A stretch of 64,000 bases of DNA from the NCBI GenBank assembly GCA_963847595.1, contig CAWKAJ010000001.1, forward strand, positions 372,001 to 436,000. The letters run 5' to 3'. Shown piece after piece: positions 1-7,405 of this stretch. The translations under genes were made by a program, and so were the position numbers. The notes below the pieces were generated by a model. It was given only the letters and a program-made list of their open reading frames with translations, was not told the origin of the DNA and ran no database searches. The stretch's first letter is position 1, and every line of letters begins with the position of its first letter. The stretch is from JACWAE01 sp963847595 (lineage in GTDB: Bacteria; Chloroflexota; Dehalococcoidia; SZUA-161).

Positions 1-17
1 TTTAGCTTCAGGAGCAG

Positions 18-230
18 GCTAAACCCCAAACCCTCTACACTCAAGTAGTTAACTACAACGCCCCCCCAAAGCGCTACAATTTAAAACATTTGTATTTGCA
101 ATACTTGGGTATGTGGCTTTATATGGTTTGCGAAATTGAGGGGCATTGCTTTGAATTTTAGAGCTTGGGAGCGGTGTTGGGCAAGTGGATGGTGTTGAGA
201 CTGGACTATTCCATGTTGGTATGATTGCAC
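18..230 (+). repeat. ~200-bp dispersed repeat, copy 1
   Basis: Four blocks in this otherwise gene-free stretch match the reverse complement of 8300-8494, in the same order: 18-44 with 8468-8494 (25 of 27 identical), 87-104 with 8442-8459 (17 of 18), 132-168 with 8365-8401 (34 of 37) and 201-230 with 8300-8329 (25 of 30). Spacing differs by small indels. I see no open frame or tRNA-like fold conserved between the copies, so the nature of the repeat is unknown. It stops just before the end of the broken gene at 238. Confidence 0.7.
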
Positions 231-411
231 TTTATGGCTATTTGTTACCTGGATCGTCACTAAGTAGTTTGTCTCTGTCTATCTTAGTAGCGTCGAGTGT
301 TTTCTCGAGTTTGTGCAGATATTTTGGCAACTGATTGACGTTTCCCCCGAAAACAGTAGCACCGCCATTTAGAGTCCTCCGCTATAATAAAACGAAAGAG
401 GAGGGCTCATC

Positions 412-678
412 ATGGTACGCAAGAGGTACACCGAGGAACAGATCATCGCCGTGCTCAGGGAGGCAGAGGCCGGAGCTAAAGTAACCGATCTCTGCCGTAA
501 ATATGGGATGAGCGATGCCACCTATTACAACTGGAAAGCCAGGTATGCCGGACTGACCGTCAGTGAACTGAAAAGGTTGAAAGCCTTAGAAGAGGAAAAC
601 CGGCGTCTCAAGCAAATCGTGGGCGAGCAAGCACTGGACATCAGAGCGCTCAAGGATCTGCTATCAAAAAACTTCTAA
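412..678 (+). CDS. IS3-family transposase OrfA (helix-turn-helix)
   Basis: An 88-residue protein. Residues ~5-45 form the HTH_Tnp_1-type DNA-binding domain (KRYTEEQIIAVLREAE, then CRKYGMSDATYYNWKARY). A leucine-zipper-like coiled coil follows (ELKRLKALEEENRRLKQIV), ending in DIRALKDLL, all typical of OrfA. It binds the IS ends and is also the N-terminal part of the OrfAB transposase made by frameshifting. A strong ribosome site (AAGAGGAGG) lies ahead of the ATG. The stop at 676-678 follows directly after the slippery heptamer. Confidence 0.95.
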   Translation: MVRKRYTEEQIIAVLREAEAGAKVTDLCRKYGMSDATYYNWKARYAGLTVSELKRLKALEEENRRLKQIVGEQALDIRALKDLLSKNF

Positions 679-1499
679 AGCCCGGGGCCAAACGCCTGGC
701 AGTTTCCCATGCCAGGGAGAGTCTTGGGCTGAGCGAAAGGAAAGCCTGCCTGCTGGTCAATATTTCGGCTTCGGTATATCGCTATAGGCCGAAATCGGAT
801 AGTGATGTTGCCCTGCGTCAGCGTTTACGGGAGCTGGCAGGACAGAGAAAACGGTTTGGCAGTCCCCGGCTCCACATTTTGCTGAGAAGGGAGGGGCTGG
901 TGATTAATCACAAGCGGACAGAGAGGATCTATCATGAAGAGGGATTGGCGCTGAGGAGAAAGAGGCGTAGGAAAGGTGCTGCCGGGTTGAGGGTAATCAT
1001 GCCATCACCGCAGAGGCCAAACCAGCGCTGGTCCATGGATTTTGTTACTGACAGCATCGTCACCGGGCGGCGTTTTCGCGCCCTTGCCATCGTGGATGAC
1101 TACTCCCGGGAATGTCCCGTCATCGAGGTGGACACTTCACTGGGTGGTGCCAGAGTGGTGAGTGTGCTGGAAAGGCTAGCTGAAACGAGGGGATTGCCTA
1201 ACGTAATTACCACGGACAATGGGCCGGAATTCGCAGGGCGGGCACTCGATGAATGGGCATACTGTAAGGGCGTGAAGCTGAACTTCATCCGGCCGGGAAA
1301 GCCAATTGAGAATGCCTATGCCGAGAGCTTCATCGGCAGGCTCAGGGACGAGTGTTTGAACGAGAACTGGTTTATGAACCTGAAGCATGCCCGGGACATC
1401 ATCGAAGACTGGAGGAGGGATTACAACGAGGTCAGGCCACACAGCTCATTGCACGGTAGGGCTCCCATGGAGTATGCTGAAACAGCGGCTGGGCTCTAA
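666..1499 (+). CDS. IS3-family transposase OrfB (DDE integrase core), read by -1 frameshift
   Basis: The frame is open from the slippery heptamer A AAA AAC at 666-672, in the -1 frame relative to OrfA, to the stop at 1499. It starts KKLLKPGAKRL and has the IS407/IS2-type N-terminal region (SERKACLLVNISASVYRYRP, RKRFGSPRLHILL). The rve-type DDE core follows: first Asp in WSMDFVTD, second in TTDNGPEF, Glu in NAYAESF. The C-terminus (YNEVRPHSSLHGRAPMEY) is the usual IS3 ending. No good independent start codon or ribosome site exists, so expression as an OrfAB fusion is inferred. The catalytic triad is complete. Confidence 0.93.
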   Translation, partial: KKLLKPGAKRLAVSHARESLGLSERKACLLVNISASVYRYRPKSDSDVALRQRLRELAGQRKRFGSPRLHILLRREGLVINHKRTERIYHEEGLALRRKRRRKGAAGLRVIMPSPQRPNQRWSMDFVTDSIVTGRRFRALAIVDDYSRECPVIEVDTSLGGARVVSVLERLAETRGLPNVITTDNGPEFAGRALDEWAYCKGVKLNFIRPGKPIENAYAESFIGRLRDECLNENWFMNLKHARDIIEDWRRDYNEVRPHSSLHGRAPMEYAETAAGL

Positions 1500-1979
1500 T
1501 AGCCGGTGATACTAATACCGGGGGAAGGTCATGATCACAAAGGAAATTATGGGGCTTTGTGGGGTCGTTATCTAGGAAGCTCATGACGTCTTTACGCTCA
1601 GTACCAATCCACTGAATCGCTATTCCCAAGACTGGCATTATGTCCACGTATCTCAAATCTTCTGCAGTGAATTTGGGCTCAATCTTGAAATATTGCTGTA
1701 ACCCCAGGGCATCGATTAAGGCCTCCATCATTACCTCAGAGTTAATACTGCGCACGAGGTCGTTGTCTTTTTGTAGATTCATCGATACTCGGCATAGTTT
1801 ATCCACTACCTCGTTGTGGTAGTGGGCTAATCGACTATACTTGTACAGCAATCCCCTCTCTCTTACCAATGCCGTGAGATATGCTACTCTGCTTGTAGAT
1901 CCGTTCGACGGCCTTTTCTACAGCAGCCTGATTTTGCGTGGAGAATGCAATTACACAATTGGAATTGAGAGTGAACAAT

Positions 1980-3347
1980 CTATCCCTTGCTATTGGGAAG
2001 TTCAATTGGGGTGAACTTCTTTGACACAGCGCTAAGTTTCGCATGTGTGCCCCACTCCCGAAGGACGCTTTCCAATTCGTGTTCACAGGAGTCAATTACA
2101 TAGAGAGAAAAATCTGTTATGCTTTCTCTTGCTGGTATAAGCTCGTACTGTTTAGAAACCTTTGACGTCCCCGCGAAATCGCCCATACGCTGAAGGCCTT
2201 CCGAGAAGCGATGAAGCGTAGCCGAAATAGCCGCAGGACTATTGTCGATTCCTATCCATTTGCGTTTCAACTGAGAAGCAACGGACAAAGTCGTCCCAGA
2301 CCCCGAGAAGCAATCGAGTACCAAATCATCAGGATTTGATGATGCTTCAATAAAGCGAGTTAGTAAGTCCGGATTCTTTTCCGTTGGGTATCCCGTCACC
2401 TTTATCATCTGATTGTGCGCATCTCGGAAGTCTAGCCAAATATCCTGCACGGGTATGCCCTTGCTTTGGTCGAAATAAATCTTCCTCCTTGGATTTCCAT
2501 TCGGCGACCAGTGTATCTCCCCTCTTGCGTCCATCTCATCGAGAATCTTTGGGGGAAACTGCCAATGCTTTCCAGGCGGAGGATGCATTCCACGCCAATC
2601 TTTTCCAGTCTCACCATTGCGCACACCAGGAGCATGAATCGGTACCTTCTTATATCGGCGCCCCGTGTTCTCTTCGACATATGAATATTCTCTCTCAGCG
2701 TGTTCAGGTGTCCACAGCGTAAGAGGGCGGTTCCATACATAGTCATCGGATTTAGTATAAAAGAGTATATAGTCGGATATGTTCCCATAAGTTCTATGAG
2801 TGTAGTTCTTTGGATTACATTTCTTTCTTGTAATCCAGTTTCTAAAATTCCGCCGACCAAAAACCTCATCCATGATTACCTTGATGTGGAAAACCATATT
2901 GTCATCAAGATGCACGTAAATTGTCCCATCAACGGCTAGGAGTTCCCGAAGAAGTACCAGTCTCTCACGCATAAACTCAATGTAGTGAGACCCAGCAAGC
3001 AGGTCTTGGTAGGCATCAATCTGAGAACGGGATTGGAAGACACTCTTTGTCGAAAAGGGCGGATCAATATAAATGAGCCGAACCTTACCCCTAACAAAGT
3101 GGTCTTGCAGAAGCAAAGCCAAGATAGGCAGGTTGTCACCATAATAGAGGCGGTTTCCGACTTCATTGTTCTTGCTCTCATACCCCTGCCATAGGAGCTT
3201 GACTGTAGCCGGTTGCGTTGACAAAATCTGTGACTCGTCTCGCTTCCCTTGATATGACAGCGTAACGTCTTGCCCGTTAGTATGGCTTCTATCATGGTGA
3301 TATGCTGAGTTGCAGTTCCATTTCGTCTTAGGGACACCTGTAGCCAA
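1980..3347 (-). CDS. DNA adenine/cytosine-N4 methyltransferase, beta-class
   Basis: A 455-residue AdoMet-dependent DNA methyltransferase. Motif IV (VRLIYIDPPFSTKS, residues ~90-105) comes before motif I (LVLDCFSGSGTTLSVASQ, ~350), the beta-class order shared by type II and type III Mod enzymes. The variable region between them should hold the target-recognition domain. YYGDNLPIL near residue 70 is the usual N-terminal motif. The start is TTG at 3347, 20 bp after the upstream restriction-like gene, so the two are co-transcribed. The C-terminus may be abnormal: a frame immediately after it (to 1835) looks as if it once continued the protein. It should protect host DNA from the neighbouring nuclease. 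Specificity cannot be read from the sequence. Confidence 0.85.
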   Translation of the reverse strand: MATGVPKTKWNCNSAYHHDRSHTNGQDVTLSYQGKRDESQILSTQPATVKLLWQGYESKNNEVGNRLYYGDNLPILALLLQDHFVRGKVRLIYIDPPFSTKSVFQSRSQIDAYQDLLAGSHYIEFMRERLVLLRELLAVDGTIYVHLDDNMVFHIKVIMDEVFGRRNFRNWITRKKCNPKNYTHRTYGNISDYILFYTKSDDYVWNRPLTLWTPEHAEREYSYVEENTGRRYKKVPIHAPGVRNGETGKDWRGMHPPPGKHWQFPPKILDEMDARGEIHWSPNGNPRRKIYFDQSKGIPVQDIWLDFRDAHNQMIKVTGYPTEKNPDLLTRFIEASSNPDDLVLDCFSGSGTTLSVASQLKRKWIGIDNSPAAISATLHRFSEGLQRMGDFAGTSKVSKQYELIPARESITDFSLYVIDSCEHELESVLREWGTHAKLSAVSKKFTPIELPNSKG

Positions 3348-3367
3348 ACTGCGCCCCTCTCTTAAGA

Positions 3368-4246
3368 TTAGCTACGAAGCCACTCTATTGTAATACGCTC
3401 AGGTATCATGCGGAGCGTTAGCACCATGATTTTACCTGGCCAACTGTTCTCTAGCCTTGCGTAGTCATCCCACATTGTTCCAAGCAGAAGACCTGGCCCA
3501 TCATTCAGAAAGATAACCTTGGTTTTGGGGCTGTGCTTTTGCGCATAGCCAAGAATTTCGTCAGCGCAGTTGTGATATCCACCAGTCCTATCATCTTCTT
3601 GGGAACCGCCTCGGTCTGAGTCGTACCGAGCCAGCCCGATGGCCAGGACGTCATTCGTCTTGTCGTCATAGATTACGAAATCAACGGGACGATTTGGGTT
3701 CGGATAGTCGGCAAATACGTTGCCCATTAGAATATCCTTGCCCGCACGTTCTGGCCCCTTGATTGGGATGTCGGAAAAGGCAGACCGGAATACAGAAAAG
3801 AATTTCTCGGTTAGGTCGTATCCCTTTTTCCCACGTTCTCTATATTCCCACATGACCGCACACAGAGCTTCATCTGGAACAGGTCGCGTCATGTAAGCAG
3901 CTTGAACCTTTTGAATCGGCCTAAAAGCCTTGCCAAATTGGTGGCATATTTCCTTTGCTTTTGTCTTTTTCTTGGTCATCTCTACTGGAAGTTCAGGACT
4001 TACATACTTCTTAAAGACCCGGGCCAACTGTACGCGCATCCATGGCTGCGGAACCTCAGCGATTTTCTGGAATAGACCCTCTGATGATTCAGAAGCTTTC
4101 AGCAGTTGTCCGAATATCAACAAGACCGGCTTATATAGCTCGCATGCGTCTTTCAGTATATCTGGATAATACTCTCCCGTCGCTAGAGTTATCCAGTTGT
4201 GACCCTCTGCTTTGTAGTCCGCGAAAGACGTAAGCTTATTGGCCAT
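3368..4246 (-). CDS. putative restriction endonuclease of the R-M locus
   Basis: A 292-residue protein starting at ATG 4246 (MANKLTSFADYKAEG, upstream AAGGGGTG). The C-terminal half has a sequence compatible with a PD-(D/E)XK-like nuclease: VDFVIYDDKTND, then LAIGLARYDSDRGGSQEDD, DRTGGY and TKVIFLNDGPGLL. It lies directly upstream of, and is probably coupled to, the methyltransferase, which is the main reason for the call. I do not recognise the named restriction family. The alternative is another accessory protein of the R-M system. Confidence 0.6.
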   Translation of the reverse strand: MANKLTSFADYKAEGHNWITLATGEYYPDILKDACELYKPVLLIFGQLLKASESSEGLFQKIAEVPQPWMRVQLARVFKKYVSPELPVEMTKKKTKAKEICHQFGKAFRPIQKVQAAYMTRPVPDEALCAVMWEYRERGKKGYDLTEKFFSVFRSAFSDIPIKGPERAGKDILMGNVFADYPNPNRPVDFVIYDDKTNDVLAIGLARYDSDRGGSQEDDRTGGYHNCADEILGYAQKHSPKTKVIFLNDGPGLLLGTMWDDYARLENSWPGKIMVLTLRMIPERITIEWLRS

Positions 4247-4456
4247 CGTGGCACCCCTTTAAGGGCCTATTTGCTGCCTATCAACCCGAGGTAATACCCT
4301 TTTTTCATCGCAGACCCTCAGCGATAATGTTCACATGCCATTCGCTTAGGATGTTAATCGATAATGCCCTATTATTCAAATTGCTTTGCCAGTTCTTGGT
4401 AGATTAGCATTCTAGTACCCCAATTGGCAGCAAATTCGCAGCATCTTTTATCAATT

Positions 4457-4906
4457 TCACACGTTATGTCTTTTCCGCATTGCTGTAGTGCTAATTTGAC
4501 TAATTATCAATTTGCCATCCTCTTCTGCTAATCGACGAGGCGACATCCTTAGAGCTGCACCCCAACTCTTCGTGTCAGCCAGATAACAGAATAACTGAAG
4601 CTTTGTCAGCATATCCTTTATAGTAATTCCGGCGTGCGCGTCTAGTAGTACGATGGGTTTTACCTTAACGCGCGAGGGGTAGATAGCATCTTGCCAAATC
4701 AGAGTTTCGTCCCAGAAGGCTTTGGACAGCACCTCCAAGGCACCAACCCAACTAGAGATACCTTTCAAATAGCATATGATTATGTCACCTGGTTGCAGTT
4801 GTTGCACTACACCCCAGCGCCGCTCAGGAAAGCCCGATACCATAGCTCCCGCCTTTTGGAACTCCGAGAACGATTTCGCTGTAAATACTTGAAGCCAATA
4901 TGTCAT
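4457..4906 (-). CDS. EVE-domain protein, possible modified-base reader
   Basis: A 149-residue protein that is almost entirely one EVE (PUA-like) domain. The start MTYWLQVFTAKSFSEFQ, then GVVQQLQPGDIIICYLKG and SSWVGALEVLSKAFWD, show the usual EVE pattern of a strand, the LxPGD turn and the W-VG-LEV strand. EVE and YTH-like domains bind modified bases in DNA or RNA and often sit in restriction loci that attack modified DNA. Here the gene lies 210 bp upstream of the nuclease and methyltransferase genes on the same strand. Its promoter is the shared TTGCGC-17-TAGAAT motif at 4932-4960. The domain call is good; the role in defence is inferred. Confidence 0.75.
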   Translation of the reverse strand: MTYWLQVFTAKSFSEFQKAGAMVSGFPERRWGVVQQLQPGDIIICYLKGISSWVGALEVLSKAFWDETLIWQDAIYPSRVKVKPIVLLDAHAGITIKDMLTKLQLFCYLADTKSWGAALRMSPRRLAEEDGKLIISQISTTAMRKRHNV

Positions 4907-4931
4907 AGGAAACTATCTCTCTAATGAAAAC

Positions 4932-4960
4932 ATTCTACTGCGACATGTTTGCTAGCGCAA
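4932..4960 (-). promoter_or_regulatory. shared-motif promoter for the EVE gene
   Basis: On the minus strand, TTGCGC (4960-4955), exactly 17 bp, then TAGAAT (4937-4932) preceded by TCGCAG, 26 bp before the start codon at 4906. The same arrangement recurs at 5579, 9257, 11468 and 43566. Confidence 0.6.
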
Positions 4961-4986
4961 GAAGACCTGGCAACCCTCTCTTTGAA

Positions 4987-5009
4987 GACAGCATGAAGCA
5001 CTACAGGGC
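4987..5009 (+). repeat. 23-bp dispersed repeat GACAGCATGAAGCAC...
   Basis: One of four intergenic copies of a 23-bp sequence starting GACAGCATGAAGCACTACAG. The others are at 42951, 43622 and 51524. Here and at 43622 it lies 27 bp beyond the -35 end of a shared-motif promoter. Its function is unknown. Confidence 0.6.
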
Positions 5010-5054
5010 ATCGTTGAGATAAAATATTTTCCAAATGATTCCATGATAAGGGCT

Positions 5055-5255
5055 TTAAATCTTGAGAGGTCTCTCCTCTCGTGTTGTCCCAGTTAAGTGG
5101 TGTCTCAGTGCATTTAGTTGGTCATCTAAGAAGTCCATAAATTCCCCAAGGTCGTTTAGCCAAATTCTACCCGGCTTACCATCAACATCGCACTTGAGTT
5201 CAACCCTACCGTCTTTATGGATGTAGGTGGGGTACTTTCTGAATTTGATTTTCAT
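5055..5255 (-). CDS. hypothetical small protein
   Basis: A 66-residue soluble protein (MKIKFRKYPTYIHKDGRVE...). The ATG at 5255 is chosen because GGGAGGAAG stands just upstream. A TTG at 5294, overlapping the stop of the preceding gene, would add 13 residues. The pattern suggests a small beta-rich domain followed by a helix (GEFMDFLDDQLNALRHHL). No family is recognised. It is in an operon with the 88-residue gene upstream. Confidence 0.55.
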   Translation of the reverse strand: MKIKFRKYPTYIHKDGRVELKCDVDGKPGRIWLNDLGEFMDFLDDQLNALRHHLTGTTREERPLKI

Positions 5256-5290
5256 GACTTCCTCCCGCTCTCTTTGAGGTAGCACAGTCA

Positions 5291-5557
5291 TCAATTGACT
5301 TCATCTTCAGGTGAGACGCTAGCCACCTTGAAAACCACCTTCACCTTTGCAGGTATCCACTCCTCCAAATATCTCACCTTCTCATCCATAGGCAAGTCCC
5401 ATTTCGGGCTCACTTCGAACCTCACAATGATCCGTTTACCCCTTGCCTTGACCTCGGACACAGACCCTCTGAATGCAAGCACTCTTTCAATTTCCAGCTT
5501 GGCTCGCTCAAGGTTGCCCGTAGCAGTTCCATTGATGGGCTCCAAGACGATTCTCAT
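5291..5557 (-). CDS. hypothetical protein, paralogue of the gene at 11518
   Basis: An 88-residue protein, about 65-70% identical to the product of 11518-11793 along its length (shared: ERAKLEIERVLAFRGSV, PKWDL, EWIPAKVK). It looks like a compact alpha/beta domain with no membrane segment or cysteine motif. The start at 5557 follows AGAGGTTTATAG, nearly the same leader as in the paralogue, and both have the TAGAAT promoter motif. No function is recognised. The pair may result from duplication of gene and promoter together. Confidence 0.7.
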   Translation of the reverse strand: MRIVLEPINGTATGNLERAKLEIERVLAFRGSVSEVKARGKRIIVRFEVSPKWDLPMDEKVRYLEEWIPAKVKVVFKVASVSPEDEVN

Positions 5558-5571
5558 CTTCTATAAACCTC

Positions 5572-5600
5572 TTGAGATATTCTACTACGAAAGGTATAAT
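5572..5600. promoter_or_regulatory. bidirectional promoter between 5291 and 5662 genes
   Basis: On the plus strand TTGAGA (5572-5577), 17 bp, TATAAT (5595-5600). On the minus strand a TAGAAT -10 (5584-5579) faces the gene at 5557. Both divergent genes could start from this short overlapping segment. It belongs to the five-copy motif family. Confidence 0.6.
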
Positions 5601-5661
5601 GCCGCTAGTAGTCCTCGGGAATGGTGAAATAATCTATCCTTTGGAACAACAGAACAATTGA

Positions 5662-5940
5662 ATGCGCCAGCCTTATGAACAGAACTTCGACCATAACTTC
5701 AAACCTGAATTGACGTATGAGGAATGTCTCCACATAGTCAAGAACCTTGAAGCCGTTAGAAGATGCCATTTGATTAACAGCCCCATAGTTGACAAGGCAG
5801 CCAGGTTCATGCAACGCCAAAGGATTTATGATCTCCCAGCATTGAACCACCTTATAGAGGATGTGGCAGCCAAAGCGTTGAAGGATAATGGACAACCATC
5901 TTCGATACCAGAGCCTCCGAAACAAGTCACCCCTTACTGA
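5662..5940 (+). CDS. hypothetical protein
   Basis: A 92-residue protein, largely helical, with no signal peptide or membrane segment and one Cys-His pair (RRCHLINSP). The C-terminus is proline-rich. It lies behind the plus-strand half of the promoter at 5572-5600. The ribosome site is weak, so the start is uncertain. A 34-bp perfect palindrome lies 27 bp after the stop. No family is recognised. Confidence 0.55.
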   Translation: MRQPYEQNFDHNFKPELTYEECLHIVKNLEAVRRCHLINSPIVDKAARFMQRQRIYDLPALNHLIEDVAAKALKDNGQPSSIPEPPKQVTPY

Positions 5941-5967
5941 CAGCATATTTGTCGTCCGGTGTTCTAT

Positions 5968-6001
5968 AGCAGAGAAGGGAGCTCGAGCTCCCTTCTCTGC
6001 T
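5968..6001. repeat. 34-bp perfect palindrome, possible bidirectional terminator
   Basis: A perfect inverted repeat without a loop: AGCAGAGAAGGGAGCTC followed by its exact reverse complement. It lies between two convergent genes (ending at 5940 and 6021), where a two-way terminator would be expected. However, no T-run follows on either strand, so a protein-binding or structural role is possible. Confidence 0.75.
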
Positions 6002-6020
6002 ACCCTTCGAGACCTTTCCC

Positions 6021-6113
6021 TTATTTATCGCTCTTCTTGACCGGCTTCTCTTGCTTCTTCTCGGGCTTAGCTGCTGGTTTGGCGCCGCAGCCACATCCAC
6101 ACTGTTCAGCCAT
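6021..6113 (-). CDS. 30-residue cysteine/lysine-rich peptide
   Basis: A short frame with a good ribosome site (AAAGGAG, 7 bp before the ATG at 6113). It encodes MAEQCGCGCGAKP followed by a Lys/Pro/Glu-rich tail to a stop at 6021. The CGCGCG cluster near the N-terminus could bind a metal ion; the rest looks unstructured. The distinctive composition and start signal argue that it is a real gene, but no function is known to me. Confidence 0.6.
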   Translation of the reverse strand: MAEQCGCGCGAKPAAKPEKKQEKPVKKSDK

Positions 6114-6338
6114 CGCTTCGCTCCTTTCTTGTTCTTGCGTGATATATCTATTTTACACCTTTTTGTTTGATTCTGCCCAGTTCAGCTCTCATATATTCAG
6201 TGGCCTCCCAGGCTATTTAGAGGTACCCTATCTCGGAGAAGAACACAACACATTTTGAGTTTTAGCATATATGCTATTGAAGCTATCTAGAGCCGAAACA
6301 GTATGGTATTATTATATTAGAGATGGAGGTCTCGCAAA

Positions 6339-6590
6339 ATGAACAAGGAGAGCCTTATCAGTTATTACATTTTGACTCCACAAGGTAGGTACACAATTCC
6401 ACAACTCAAGAGTCAGGGTAAGGATGACGAGGCGAAAATACTCGAAAGTCTGCGGAGTGGTGGAGCAACCCTGGAGGATATAGTTAAGGACACAAATCTC
6501 GATGACGGTACAGTTCACGCCGCGATACCTGAGCTTATAGATGAAGGTTGGGTCAGGGAAGAGAAGTCTAAGAGAAAAACTTTACTCTGA
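6339..6590 (+). CDS. small winged-helix-like protein
   Basis: An 83-residue protein preceded by GATGGAGGT. The C-terminal part (KILESLRSGGATLEDIVKDT, then VHAAIPELIDEGWVREEK) has the spacing of a small winged-helix domain of the MarR/ArsR type. It may bind DNA or be a partner-binding domain; no ligand site is visible. It is monocistronic as far as seen. The fold call is from pattern only. Confidence 0.6.
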   Translation: MNKESLISYYILTPQGRYTIPQLKSQGKDDEAKILESLRSGGATLEDIVKDTNLDDGTVHAAIPELIDEGWVREEKSKRKTLL

Positions 6591-6862
6591 CTTGTTTCGG
6601 AACCCATCACGTGCAACAAATGGGCGTTTCGTGCAATGCGGGCGGGATGAATCCACATTTACATTGAATAAAGGTCCGGAACGTCTAGCAGTGAAACGCA
6701 AGCTTTAGGCAGGAGCATGCCCCACAATACCTAGTCTCGCTTCTCCAATTAATGATGCCCAGAATTGTACCACTACGTTGGGCGAGTAAACCCCAGCTAT
6801 TGACAAACTTTTCAAAAATGTTATAATTCTATCAACTTTGTGTAGCCTGGGGGAGTCAAGAC
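6591..6862. other. intergenic, no gene seen
   Basis: 272 bp with no credible frame on either strand. A sigma70-like pair TTGACA (6799-6804) and TATAAT (6822-6827), 17 bp apart, precedes the gene at 6863 and is probably its promoter. Confidence 0.5.
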
Positions 6863-7138
6863 ATGGACGCGAGGCAAATTCAGTTCATCAAGCAAACATT
6901 TGGACTTGATTCTCACGAACTGGCGAAAGCGCTGGGCGTGGCACCCATTACAGTCACCCGTTGGGAGCAGGGGCTAAACACACCCACGGGGCTTCAAGCT
7001 GAAGTGCTCCATGGACTTCATAATGTGGCCTTGAGCATCCGCCAAAGTCAGGATCAGCAGCGAGCCGAGTTCGTGAAAGGTCTGATCGTCTTGGGAATTG
7101 GTGCGCTAATTTTCTACCTACTGAGTCAGGCAGGCTGA
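6863..7138 (+). CDS. XRE-type helix-turn-helix protein with C-terminal membrane segment
   Basis: A 91-residue protein. Residues 8-45 (FIKQTFGLDSHELAKALGV then PITVTRWEQGLNTP) form a helix-turn-helix of the Cro/XRE type. A helical linker and one hydrophobic segment at the C-terminus (FVKGLIVLGIGALIFYLLSQ) follow. A membrane-tethered DNA-binding protein or a small signalling protein is likely. A good sigma70 promoter lies at 6799-6827, and the next gene follows 21 bp after the stop, so the two are probably an operon. Confidence 0.75.
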   Translation: MDARQIQFIKQTFGLDSHELAKALGVAPITVTRWEQGLNTPTGLQAEVLHGLHNVALSIRQSQDQQRAEFVKGLIVLGIGALIFYLLSQAG

Positions 7139-7159
7139 TAACAACGAAAGGAGGGTATT

Positions 7160-7405
7160 GTGAAAACATACGTCTGTCCCAATTGTCACGGCCAATACAA
7201 CATCGGGGCCGAGGTGCTGGGCAAACTTGTCGGCGCCTTGCTTGGCGGAGCCGCTGGCACTGCCACGCGTAACCCCTGGGCAGCGATGGCGGGTGTGCTG
7301 ATCGGCACTTTGATTGGCCACGCGATTGATGAATCGGTACTGCCGAAGTGCCCCCAATGTGGAACTATCCTCGAACTTATTGGTGAGGCCCTTAGTCAGA
7401 ACTGA
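7160..7405 (+). CDS. split zinc ribbon with glycine-zipper membrane insert
   Basis: An 81-residue protein with CPNC at residues 5-8 and CPQC near 63-66, the two halves of a zinc ribbon. Between them is a Gly/Ala-rich hydrophobic stretch (LVGALLGGAAGTATRNPWAA then MAGVLIGTLIGHAI) like a glycine zipper. AAAGGAGGG precedes a GTG start. The cytoplasmic zinc knob formed by both ends would be held at the membrane by the hairpin. It is co-transcribed with the membrane-tethered XRE protein, so joint work is plausible. No named family is recognised. Confidence 0.7.
   Translation: MKTYVCPNCHGQYNIGAEVLGKLVGALLGGAAGTATRNPWAAMAGVLIGTLIGHAIDESVLPKCPQCGTILELIGEALSQN

Larger units (their letters stand above)
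336..1531 (+). mobile_element. IS3-family insertion sequence, 1196 bp
   Basis: The ends are imperfect terminal inverted repeats. The left end begins TGACGTTTCCCCCG and the reverse complement of the right end begins TGACCTTCCCCCGG, with similarity continuing for about 40 bp. Both flanks carry TGAT (332-335 and 1532-1535), a 4-bp target duplication, as is usual for the IS407-type branch of IS3. Inside are orfA and orfB in -1 relation with a slippery A AAA AAC at 666-672. All parts look intact, so the element may still be active. It is inserted in the gene at 238-1869. Confidence 0.93.
238..1869 (-). pseudogene. R-M-locus gene interrupted by the IS3-family element
   Basis: A minus-strand frame begins with TTG at 1869 and runs intact to the IS at 1532. 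Removing the IS (336-1531) and one copy of the TGAT target duplication makes the frame continue without a stop through 335-241, reading QLPKYLHKLEKTL onward to a TAG at 238-240. The restored product would be about 144 residues. It may be longer: an overlapping frame (1835-2095) suggests a further frameshift near 1869 that would join it to the end of the methyltransferase. The function of the C-terminal part is not recognised. Its position behind the methyltransferase suggests a role in the same restriction-modification locus. In its present state the last ~36 codons are lost and the frame runs into IS sequence. Confidence 0.65.

Noticed and set aside
1176..1442. minus-strand frames inside the IS transposase
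   Set aside because: They are shadows of OrfB, whose DDE motifs and IS ends are unambiguous.
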